NCBI RefSeq assembly: GCF_001949145.1
Contig: NW_019091525.1
Span: forward strand, 339,713-395,495
Length of the DNA stretch: 55,783 bases
Direction: 5' to 3'
Source: Acanthaster planci
Lineage: Eukaryota; Echinodermata; Asteroidea; Valvatida; Acanthasteridae
This document shows positions 1-11,700 of this stretch, piece after piece (position 1 is the first letter of the stretch; each line of letters starts with the position of its first letter). Made by a program: the position numbers and the translations under genes. The notes beneath the pieces were generated by a model. The model was not told the DNA's origin, ran no database searches, and saw only the letters and a list, made by a program, of their open reading frames with translations.

Positions 1-217
1 GTCCACCTACCTGATAATACCACCTCTATGGCTACACCACTTTAATGCGGCACTGCAAAATTTATACATTGTACAAGTTTCAGCGAGGAGCTTTGAAAAC
101 GCTGTTCAGTGAGGAATGCTAAATGTATAAGGTTTCATCACTTACCTTGGACGTATTGCCGCTTTTTCCTGGAACATCGATTCGATTTGCCACGGCAGTA
201 CAAAGAAAATGCTACAG

Positions 218-366
218 ATATTTCGAGTGAACGAAATCATTATTCCGAGGGAACGAAATGCAATAATTCGAGGGAGGGCAATATTATTTCGAGGGAACGA
301 AATGATTTCGAGGGAACGAAATAATATTTCGAGGGAACGAACTATTATTTCGAGGGAACGAAATAA
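218..366. repeat. Tandem repeat of short hairpin units
   Basis: About seven copies of TTTCGAGGGAACGAAAT spaced 16-22 bases apart, some diverged. Each unit is self-complementary at its ends (ATTTCG and CGAAAT around AGGGAA), so every copy can fold as a small hairpin. Confidence 0.85.
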
Positions 367-1029
367 AAAAAATCTCATAATTTTATATCCCTTTAGAGGC
401 TCCGTAGTCTTTAGTTGTCGACTTTGAAGCGCCAAGTAACTTGTTAAAGTAAAATCCAAATTTTTGCTAGCGGAAAATTGCGTTTTTTGAAAATGTTTTT
501 CGCAAAATCCAAAATCTCGAATATCTACTAACAGAAAATGAGAAAATGAGGTTGTCCACTTTTGACGCTCCATACATATGTCTCACTTATACAATCATTA
601 CCCGTAATTTATACTATCATAAAGAATCCAATTATACAACATAATTCTCATGGTTTGGTTTCCCATGCACTCCTATCCTGAAATCTCCGAAATAAATCAA
701 TTCAATCAGTCAAGTCAATTCAGTCAGTCTGACACAGAAGTGTAACTACGGTGAAAGTTTTTAGGGTGAACATTTTGTTCTGGGACCGGTGAAAGCTGAT
801 AAACCCGCAATTGCTCATAGTTGTCGTTCAAGATGGAGTGTGGGGGAAGGGTAAACTGGGAGCAATGGGCATTGCTGGTGGCACGTCCCACCTGTGTGAC
901 ATTACAACTTTAGCCAGAGAGCTGGCCTTTTTCAGACCATCTCACAGCCGGATTACGACGGGGAGGGGATGTCACCTTCCGCACGTAAAACTCGGCCGTC
1001 ACATGCTCGATTTTCTTGAAGCGTGACAT

Positions 1030-1057
1030 GCATTTACAAAAGCTTTTGAGTAAATGC
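1030..1057. repeat. Short palindrome around AAAAGCTTTT
   Basis: GCATTTAC and GTAAATGC flank a central AAAAGCTTTT palindrome, giving an almost complete 28-bp inverted repeat. No function is assigned. Confidence 0.6.
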
Positions 1058-1755
1058 CCGAGACTGAAATTACAATTCTTCCTAACCTACGTTTGTCGAT
1101 CAGTCATTTGAAATTGACGGTCTCACTCGTGTCGACTCGTCAGTCGGAAAAGATTTTTGGCTGATCTGTCTCGGAAATTTCATGAGACCTGTATGTCCAA
1201 TTTTCGTAAAATGGCGTCAAAATTACGGTAAGACATTGTAGGGCCTACTGAAGAAACTCCTCAAGGCTCGGCGCCTAAAAGAACGCACTGCAATCGGGAA
1301 AATGTTAAGGACGGATTCTTCCCCGGTTCTTTTGTGGTTAAAAATATCACATGAACACGAAATACATGAAAGGCAAACCGCAGTTCTCTCTGCGGTACTC
1401 ATATTATTTTTGACTATGGTGGGGGTGAAAAAATTACATGTACTTACTTGTCCCCCAAAAATATGATTTTTTTTTCCATTTTTTTTCCAGGTAGGAAATT
1501 CCACATCGAGTCGGCTGCATAAAATTTTTTGCCTTGGTCGCCCAAACAAAATTGAGGGTTGGTCAGAAACGAGAACAACAGAATTTAACCAACCATACAG
1601 CGGCGTCAATTCAACAAATATAATGATCAGTTCAAACATAATCAGGGTGTGAGCCTCGGATTGTACAAGAATTTTTCTCCAACATGGCTCTGTGCTGCAC
1701 TCCAATCATTTACCAACACAACCACAAAAGCAAAAGTTATTTTAGTGATAAATAT

Positions 1756-1761
1756 TTTATT
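1756..1761 (-). terminator. Candidate poly(A) signal AATAAA
   Basis: TTTATT on the plus strand reads AATAAA in the gene's direction. It is the clearest canonical hexamer I noticed downstream of the stop, but it is 3.8 kb away and could be chance in AT-rich DNA. Confidence 0.2.
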
Positions 1762-4700
1762 CATTGTAAAATTATTCCCTGTATACATACCAAGCACAAT
1801 ACTAACAGGAATTCTGAAATGCTATTTATAGGTAATATTGAAGATATTAATAGAATTTTTAAACAGGAATTTCGATAAATACACCTACGAGAATACAAGT
1901 ATAAAAATAGAGTGAAATAGTTTTGATGTGTTTATAATCGTGATTGAAATGCTTGAAATTTCTATACCAAAGTACTCTGAAGAACGAATTAATTAGAAAG
2001 ACATGAAAAAGGATTACAAAAAATGGATAGTGGCATTCAGATGTGCAAATTTCATTCCTTAAAGAAATAACGGCCATCTGAAAAGGTAATGTTCGTGCTA
2101 TGTGAGAGAACTAAGGTGAAGTCGAGTTGAGAGTTGTTAATAATCCGAAGATAATCCCATCAAATTTTAGGCATGTGGGTTATATTCAAGTAAAAACACA
2201 ACACAAAGTTGCATACCTACTGCATCTGTGGCATTTTAAGCACTGCCTGTTTTACAGGGCTTCTCCTACCTGATGCCACTCAGGCTTGAGTAATGAATTC
2301 TCCAGATGAAGAAGTTCATGATACTGTAAAATGGCACACAAATATTCAACCATTTGAAGTAAGACACAGATGCAAGTCCCCACAACAGCACGACTATGGC
2401 AAGTCAGACGTATGCCATCTCATACAAGATGTACAGGTATTATATACTTAATACAAGTAATAAGTGACCTAAATAATAACTTATCCAAGGGCCCTTTTCT
2501 ACATATTGAGAAGCAAGACAAGTGTTACTTCAAGGCACTTTTGCGAAGTGAGTTCTACCAAAAGTGTATCAATAGTTCAATAAACATGTCAAAGGCTAAC
2601 GGCTTCCTTAGTTCAAAGTGACAACTGTAATCTACCCATGCATCCGTCTGTAGAGTTACTACACAAGGCCCCAAAAGTGCCGCTCAATCTTGTCCTATTC
2701 ACAACAGCTTATCACTACGAGAGAATATTCTGACGCAATTGCTGTGAGTAAATAAACATGCGTCTGTATAAATGTGAAATCAACAAGAAAGGCAGCAAAA
2801 GGATATATCATATAACAGTATACAAACAGGTTGCAAAGATGTACTGATAAAATGATATAATTCATTTGATTGGAATATAGTAAGCCCTGACAAAAAATTC
2901 CGCTTTATAATGGTTTGAAAACACTTGTTTAAATGATGTAAGATGGTATGTTTCTAAATCATAGCATCTACTGATTTTTCTAACTTACCAAATACATGTA
3001 CATGTATTTCCATTTGTAAGGACGATTCATGCATAGACAGACAACAAAGTGTTCAAAGTAATCAAACATAATTATGCATAGTGATTTTCATTAAATGTTA
3101 ATTCCCTCATTTGCTGCAACATACACATATTAAAACAGTACTTCTGAACGCTTAAATATTGAACTCAGCAAACTGCATATTTTTGTGTGTTTCTCATTCT
3201 TGTAAGAAATTAAATAATCCATAAATTACAAAATATTTGCTGCATATCAGACAAATAAAAAATTGAAATACATTTTTTTAAATTCAATGTATTGGAACTT
3301 ATTTCCCAAATTAGCGTCTACAGTAATTCATTGTTTTACTAAATTTGAATCCACCTTAAGATCATGCGCAGTTGATTGAATTGAGTGTTCAATTTAGTTT
3401 TCAAGTACATGATCAGGAAAAGTTTGAAAAAAATTGAAATCTGAACATTATTATTCATTGAATGAACCCTGTTGTGTTCAAAACAGTGATGTTGCACTTG
3501 TATCAGGAAGCATTCAATTTAACCCAAGTCGTGGGCCAGAAACATGTGGTTGAATGATGCATAAATGGCAATATATTTAACATTTTTACACTGGAATTTA
3601 AATACACCACTAGATAACATATATACAATGATTATTACTCAACGAAACTGGAAAAACAAACATATCAAATAATTCTACGAACACTTGAAACTAATTGTAC
3701 TGTAGATCACACGATTCTTTGTGAGATTTAACCATGTTCACATTCTTGGAATGCGCAAAGTACTACATGTACATTGGTTACATACTGCCTGAAAGTCAGA
3801 ATCAAAAGCAAATACCTCACTAAATTGAGGTGACAAAATTGAATGACAAATTGTGTACGATTAAATTGAATGATGCAATTTGTAATTTGGAGTTCAAAAA
3901 AAATGAAAATGGATACCAACCAAAGAAGTGGCAGCATGAGGAAAATGCCTTAAATGTGTACATCTTAAATTAAATTGGAAAGCTTTTCAACCCATACTAT
4001 TGCATTTTGGAAAATAAATGAGATCAAAATGTTATAATTATTAACTATTATTACTGAAATGGAAAAATCAACATATTACCTGGAAAACACATAAAAGTTC
4101 TTAGTAAAGCAACATGTTCTGACTAGTAACAATCACCACAGCATACAACTCAGTTATTTATGAACAAGGTAGAATATGTAAAATACAGATGCTGTAAAAT
4201 GCCTAGCAAGATATAAATGTGAACAAACAAGTGTAAGGAAGGGGCAGCCTACAGACCATTTTCCTAGAGCATAATTAATTGCATGTCTGTGAGAAGAGAT
4301 TTTTCAGTTCCATGCTAGTTTCTATCCCTCTTTCCTAGTTTGAAGGGACTGGGAACCAGTCCACCTTGTTCTCATTGTAAGGCCCCCCCCCAAAAGGTCT
4401 TCTGTCTCTGGTCAGCACTTGCATCGATTTCAAGTATGCACGTCAATCTTTTTTTTCTGTGCGAGGGCTGCAAAAGTGCCCTCTATTACCGCACTTTGAT
4501 AGATCCTGACGAAATCGATGTTGAACAATGATAGCAGACTATGGATATAAAGTTGTTTGTTGTCAGTTTATAATCATAATAAAACTGGTCTAGTCCCATG
4601 ACTCGCCAATGTGTGTGTGCACCTGTCTGTACAATCAAACCCTGGAAGGAAAAAAAAGCATCGCCACATCAATATGGGCGATTCACCTTAGTGCATCTCC

Positions 4701-5568
4701 AAGAGATTGAAACATGTTGGCCAATCACGATGTGCAACAGATTTCGTACGTTGAACAATGTTACTGGCTAATGCGTTGCAAACTCTTGGGGGCGCAATAT
4801 TGTGAATAACCCGTATTCCAGAAAATCAGTCTGACTAGAGACAAAATACTTTTTTTGGCCTAAGGTAAAATCCCACCGTACCTGATTTGCATATGATATG
4901 GAATTTACAGGTTAAATGCAAGTTCTTTAACCCTGAACAAAAAGTGCCTTCTTTTGCACAGAGCTAACACACTGATATACCTCATGTTAGAACACACCTC
5001 TTCCTAATTCTTTATCCTGGTAGGCTGAAATAAGGTCACATGCGGTTCACTAATATGGGCTAGTACTCAACATGTACCTAGATATTGTGAGCACATCCAT
5101 TCCAGAGACTTGTGCCTAGTCTTGAAAATTTTTGACTGGTTATGGTGCCCTCTAGAGGTTGTAAAGTGAAAAGTTGAATTTAAACAGTTAAATCCCTGGA
5201 AGAATTCTTTTCCGTGTTGCAAGTACAGCAACTCAAAATCAGACAGCGTCAAGGGACACTAAACTGAACCTTCAATTTGTATGCAATTTTTGAAGTGCCA
5301 TTGAAAGTTGAATTAAAACAGCTAAGCCCCTGAAAGAATATTTTTCTAGTTTGAAGTGTATTATAAAACATATGGACTGGTCAAACTTGGTCACTAGTGC
5401 ACACCCATGCCTCCTCGGGCCTGCGAGTGATCAGAAGAGAGTCCTATTTCCTATTTCTAGTTATGAGAATACTATACAAAGATGTATTAATTTGCATTGA
5501 AAGAAACATTATTTTCAAGTCATACAAATGTGTAGTCTGCTGCAGGTAGAGACTTCCGGCAGGTAGTG
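1762..5568 (-). other. Downstream DNA, possible long 3' UTR of the SYTL gene
   Basis: AT-rich DNA after the stop codon with no convincing gene. The repeat content is lower than in the introns, which would fit a long 3' UTR, but no transcript end can be proven. An imperfect 41-42-bp direct repeat sits at 5171-5211 and 5305-5346. An AATAAA on the minus strand lies at 1756-1761. Many shorter 3' ends are equally possible. Confidence 0.25.
5171..5346. repeat. Imperfect direct repeat of about 42 bp
   Basis: AAGTTGAATTTAAACAGTTA at 5171 recurs at 5305 as AAGTTGAATTAAAACAGCTA, and the similarity continues through the following CCCTGGAAGAAT-like segment. The copies are 134 bp apart in the same orientation. 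Confidence 0.6.
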
Positions 5569-5717
5569 CTAAGTGAATTGTAACCTACTGATCATACTAG
5601 GTCTGAGTATGATGGTAGCACTGATCCACTGTCCACGAGTCTTCAACATCTGCTCCCATGCTTTCATCTCTTCTCCTGTGGCATCATTCCAGCCGGCTAG
5701 TTTCCTCTGGTACTCAC
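5569..5717 (-). CDS. SYTL4/5-like: SYTL terminal coding exon: C2B end and stop
   Basis: Residues 1483-1530 and a TAG at 5569-5571. The WNDATGEEMKAWEQM segment and the LRPSM near the end match the conserved C-terminus of Slp4/5 proteins. Eight extra residues (ISRLQFT preceded by the M of LRPSM) follow where vertebrate members usually stop at or near SM. The acceptor TTGTTGTAG|GTGAGT is itself followed by a donor-like string, which is coding here because the frame and homology continue through it. Confidence 0.94.
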
Positions 5718-8700
5718 CTACAACAAGACAAAAGCCAAATGTCAAGGTGTGTCCATTGTTCATGACTGGTTCTCAGCCAATTCATCCACTCAGCCAAGCA
5801 GTCAACTATATCAGGACCGACTCTTATTAATGTATCAAGTTCAAATCAGCTCACAACCAGCCCACACCAGTACAAATCACATTACATGTTGGTCGGTAAC
5901 CTCCTTTTGTTAACCAGTTAATGTCAGATATTCTTACCCGGAAAAGCTGCTGGGGGCAGGTTTTTTTACGGATAAATTCTTTAACCTTGCAATTGTGCTT
6001 TTGACCCAACCAAGCGTGATGCATATATACGTCAACCATGGAAATGAAAACAGAATTGTTAAGCGAGTGTTTTTGACCTCAGTGGAACATATGAGGAAAA
6101 TTATGTGTTTACATGTCATCCTTAGTAAAATTCCCCAAATTGGACCACTGTATAATCCTGTATATCTTACTTGAAAGAAAGTACGGAACAGCCTCAATTA
6201 GTCCGTAAAATATTGCCGCCCAGCATGCTGTAGTATTCAAAAAACAGAAATTTTGTTCTGTATTTTCACAATGGTCGGCTGATCATCGTATGAGACTTCA
6301 TTTCACTCCGCACATCACAATCTTTAGCAGCACCAATTTTCTTGTGTGTAGTGTTTGCAGATGTTGTGGAAGTCTCCATTAATAATTGGGTAAACTTAAA
6401 AGTAGCTGAAAATATAGCGACAGAAATTCACCAAATGCATTGTTAACTGAAATCATAGAAAAATTCTGATTACTCCTGGCTGTTGAAGACTGCTCCTTTT
6501 TAAGGGAAACAGAACCTGCCATGCCTGATTCCCACCCTGACCCCGTGGATGTTGTTCGCTTACCACGAACGCCCTGTAATTCATAGGTTTTGTGCAAAAC
6601 AAATGACAAAATCTGACTTTGAGTTAATCTTTGAAAATACCACACTGTTTTTTTTTACATTTTTCAAACCAGTTGACTTGAACATGAAACAAGTCAATGG
6701 AATTTCAGGTGCACGGAATATTATACATCCTAATCAGCCAATCTTGTGAAATTACAACAAAAAACCAATGATGTACACGACCTTCAAGCAATATTTGCAG
6801 ATGTACATTGCTCAATAGCTCCAAAAATAGTTCACAGTAAGTGGAAAGTAACTCAAACAAAGAAGGATTATGCAAATTTCATTTTTTCAGAATTTGACCT
6901 TTCTGTACTGTGAAGTCTCCTTTTCATCCTGCCTATACTGTAGATGCAATTGGAAACCTTTCTTTGAAAAAATTTATGAGGAAAATGTTACAAATAGGTC
7001 TACTTATAATGACATAAACTTAACTGTCATTAGAGGATTTTTCGCACATACATGTATGAACATTTCACTCTTGATTTGCACCTGTTGCAGTAACTCAATT
7101 TTGGGAACAGAATTGGTGAGAATTTGTTGAGTTTGGCTAGCAGCTGCAAACGAGGTGACACACATTAATTAATTACATCGTGCCCCAATGGGGTGTTCAC
7201 TCAGGGAACACAAGTGCTTTAATAGGGTGATCCCATCCTTATCAGAATCCAGTAAAATTATAATATTTTTTTTTATTACAAGACAATTATTGACATTTCT
7301 CACTTATAGGATATTTTATAGCCTACCCCACAGATAAACTGATCCAGAAAAATACAAACTTACCTGTGCCCAAGTTTAACCTAGTTCCACCGAGGAATTC
7401 ATTAGAGGAGAGTGTTTCATGGTCCCAAACAGTCAACTCCAGGCATCGCTCTTTCAGAGACTTCAGGGACACATTCTCAAATGCCATAACATGGTCCCAA
7501 CGAGGGTTGCAAGTTCCGCGAAGAACAGCTGTTTTATGCTTTCCAGTTTTGGATCTGTCTGGCTCCAGATAGCTGTATTCATGAAGACATTAAGACATCA
7601 CATTTTTTTGAGACAAAAAGAAGCGTCCATCTACCATGTCTACAGTAGAATAATCACACTACTTTTACATTTAGCACTAAAGGTGTATTTATACACACAT
7701 CCCATAGTCTGGAGCAATCTACATGTACATGTACGTCTTGCTACAGTGTAGTTTGAAAATCAACACTAAGAAAGTTGACGTCCCGTTCTCACAAAAATGA
7801 ACATGACCTGTACATCAAAAATGGGAGTAACAGTGATAATGGATGAAGTTTTTGTAAAAAGGTGGAATATCATATGTAAATAAGTTAATATTATACAATA
7901 CCTGCATAAATCCCTCTCATCTGATTTGCGGATCTTTGATCACGTCACTGAATTATTTGTTCTATTCAACAGTAACCGTCGGACAGAACTTCTTTTTGCG
8001 TGACTGCTTCCCACTCCAATTTCATTTATTTCATTCACAGTAAGAAAGAGGAAAATAATGTAGGGACGGAAACCAGTCTAATATTACATCATAGTGAAAC
8101 TACCAGTAGGTGGCACTTTAGACATAAATATAACCTGTCACCACAAAATGAGCTGAAAGTTGGAATTTTCAAAAAATGGGATATTGGTGCTTTCTAAATC
8201 AGCAGAAAGCGAGCTTTTCAGTTGTATGTAATGTACATGGAACACTTACGGTAAAAGTATGAGGTGTGACATTACTCTAGCATCTTTGCGTCTTTATTTC
8301 TGACACTGTTTCAACATTTCTGACCAGGCGAAAATAATGCTATCATTGAAATTGCTGATAAAATAACATTTTAAATATTTGGTCCTGCTAACAAAATTGG
8401 AATTAAATAGAGAAGTTACTCTCAAAATAAATCAAAATGCCAAAATTGACCTTTACTTCAATTTATGACTTTGAACCCTCAAAACAGGAAAGAGCAGAAT
8501 ATGACCTTACACTCATTTTGTTGTGCCAAGTCACAAATCTGTTTTGCAAAGTGGTGGACATTATTAAGTACCTGAGGACTGTTCTCCTAACAGAAGAGAA
8601 CTGATGCAGGTACTTGTATAAAAAAATGAATGTTTCATGTTCATGCAGTGGTAAGAATTTCATGAAGTGAAAAATGAAACGCTCCACTCCACGAGGCAAA

Positions 8701-11700
8701 GCCGAGCGTCATAGAACAATGCTGCCACATCATGAAATTATTCTTAGCATTTCATGCATGTGAGACATTCATTACTTTTTTATTACCTGACAACAGCTGA
8801 AAACAACACATGAACTTGTGGGAAGTACACTGCAGCTAGCTATAAGAAGGAAGCTTACAGTTAGGCTTGTGACATTTCTAGCTGGACGCAACCAATGTTG
8901 TCAACACATGTCAAATAAAAATTTAAATCTAATCATTGTTCCGGAGTAACAAATCTGCCACTTTGAGCTTGGGTAAAATATTCACTGAAGATGTCTGGGT
9001 GTATTTCTGAAAGGATTACAGAAAGGGTATTCAGATTGGCTAGTTGAGATTCCCTGGAGGTTGACCATGATACCAGGTGGAACAGCATTAACAGGTAAGT
9101 GGCATCATTTCCTTTCTGACAAATTCATTTAATTAGCTTTCAAATGGCAGAGACTTCTGGGTAATCTGATGCAAATATCCAACCTCTAGGATCAAATGAC
9201 AATAGTTTAGGACTTTGTTGCCTAGCAACCACATCTTCCTTATCAATAACCCTTATGAAACTGTATTTAAAACACATCTAAATCAGAAAAAAAAAAATTA
9301 CCATGACAATGATGCCAGATTTTTCATTCTAACATAAAACTGCTTAGCTATCTGTGAGGGGCCAAAAAGTCTTTCACAGTGGTCCAATGAAAGTGGGCAT
9401 ATAACAGAGCAACATAAATTTTGCTTGCTGAATACAAAAATGCTTTATTTTTTTCATGGGGGGGTGCAGTACAGATTTGAAACAGGTTATCCTCTGGGAT
9501 ATTCAAAGTGGCTAAATGTGTAACATGACTTGAATTTAATTCAATTAACAGAGGATACATGTTATTTTCTGGCTATATTATTATATTTCATAGGTCAAGT
9601 ATTAAGAAATTTGATAACCCTTACTACGCTATTGTAAGATTCAAGACTATGATGTCATTATTGTAGTGATTCACAATCAATGTCATAGTTCAGTTGTGTT
9701 TCACTGTTACAGGTTCAGAGGTGTTCTTGTTAAGAATGATGTGGTTCAGAGCTCCAGAGTATAGTGCTAACTTCGGCCTTTGTAACCATATTTTCATAAT
9801 GTGTGCAGTACAGCATGCAGCTATTGGGTGCTAACTGTCCATGTGCAATGACACACAATCCACCATTTTGGTCCCACTAATTGAGACACTCATGTTGCAA
9901 CTCTCTCTCTATAAACAGTAGGCAACCAATATCTAACATAACACTACAATCCCAGAAAAGGTTGGATATCCAGGTCAACTCGTTCACAAGTCTCCCACAT
10001 ATGCTAAATTGATTAGATGGACTTAACAGAATGTAACAGCCTTGTATCTATTCCCTGTGTGACATAGGTTTGACCTCATTCATGGTCTACTATCTGGGAA
10101 CCTTATGACTACCATATACACAAATATCCAAAGCAGTAACCTTTCCAGAAATACCCAACTGCTTGCATTTTGGCAAACTGTGATAACAAAACAACACGAT
10201 CATCAGCACAAGCCTCACCCTTTTACAAATGGATTGGAAGAACCACCCATGCGCACACCAACCAAGTTCCTGGCTTCAATGACTTTGACATACAACACTC
10301 CTTTTCCCTCATCAGCTGATGGATGAGTCTTCCCCAACTTCTTGCTTTTATCTTTTTTCTTCTTCTTCTTGGAGTTTTTCTCCTCTGCCTCCTGTGTGAG
10401 TGTATCTGAGTACATCAGCGATATGGTCAGGTCACCCTTATATGCGACAGCACCCTCTGCTGGCTGGGACTGACAAGTGTAAAGAGATAAATAATAACTT
10501 TAGCATGCAAATTGGACACCACTGAGCTGTACCCTATACACCAATTACACCAGCTAAGTCACACGACCTTTAGCATGTTTAGTGGGAATCAAACATCAAC
10601 AAACATGGTATCCTTCCATAGCAAAGTGTCATACAAGCCAATTTTGGGTACAGTGCTCCGCACATCAGTAGTCCGAGTACTTTACTGACCATCAGCTTTA
10701 TATTGGTATATGATGTCACACTTTGCTATAGGAGGGCACTATGTTTACTGATGTGCGATACCCACCACACGTCACGTGACTGGGTGCAATCAGTCTATTA
10801 CTGTCAGCAAAACACATCCTCCACATCCTGCAATAACCTGTCCTAGCCTGCAGGTGGCCAGTGATTTAATCTAGCTTTCTCTCATGACAACCTCTGAAAT
10901 ACTGAGCCTGTTGGCACTTTAGGATGATGGAATGTCATGATTTAGAGCAACTGATAGAATCAATGAAGTCTAGAAGCACATGCCAAGCCTCATTGAATAA
11001 AAGTCTGTTTCCAAAGTACCTATAAATGATTCAGTTACCATTCTAGGTAACCTTCAATTGGCTGGCATCATAACATTACTATGACTTGTAGGAGCAACTG
11101 CTACCAAATGCTTTCACAAATTTGATAGATGCAACATTTGCAACAGCTGCACACTATAAAGATAACTGGACAGTCTCCTTGAATGATTTCCATACTCAAC
11201 ATGTAAAATGAATGAGAAATCAGTACCTTATTACAAAGTTGATGCCATCGTGGCTTGTAGTCATCCAAATTGACTGAATCCATGTTAACAAGAACCTCTC
11301 CAAGAAAGTCATTCCTTCCAAAAGCATCATTATTCCACACAGTCACACTCAGTGTCCTTGTCTCCAGTTCACTTTGAGAGATGTGATATCTTAAAGTCAT
11401 CTCAAACTGGGGGTTGACTGTTCCCTTACGGACAAACGTCTTCCGTTTGCTGGCTTTGGTTTTGTCAGGGAGGAGGTACGTCTTCACATATCTGGTAAAA
11501 TAGACACACAACATTTCCATTCACATTTTTCACTACTGGTATTTTAGCTTTAATCTTTGTTCATAAATACCTGGGACAGTTTTTCAACTGTGTTCCTTGT
11601 TTGAAAGGCGGCACGTGACCATGTATATGTATTAACATTTGATAATGCCTGCTGAGAAGTGATAATGCCTGTTGCATAAATCATACACTGGCACATGGAT

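Larger units (their letters stand above)
1..1755. other. Intergenic DNA with no recognised gene
   Basis: Apart from the tandem repeat at 218-366 and a palindrome at 1030-1057, I see no exon with convincing homology. The frame at 811-1026 (71 codons, plus strand) lies in a more GC-rich patch but resembles no protein I know. Confidence 0.5.

Noticed and set aside
218-366. CRISPR-like spaced repeats
   Set aside because: The units are imperfect, spacers are only a few bases, and the DNA is animal nuclear; it is a tandem hairpin repeat.
1223-1705. 160-codon minus-strand frame downstream of the gene
   Set aside because: No recognisable homology; the composition resembles translated noncoding DNA (Cys, Phe and Asn scattered, no domain pattern).
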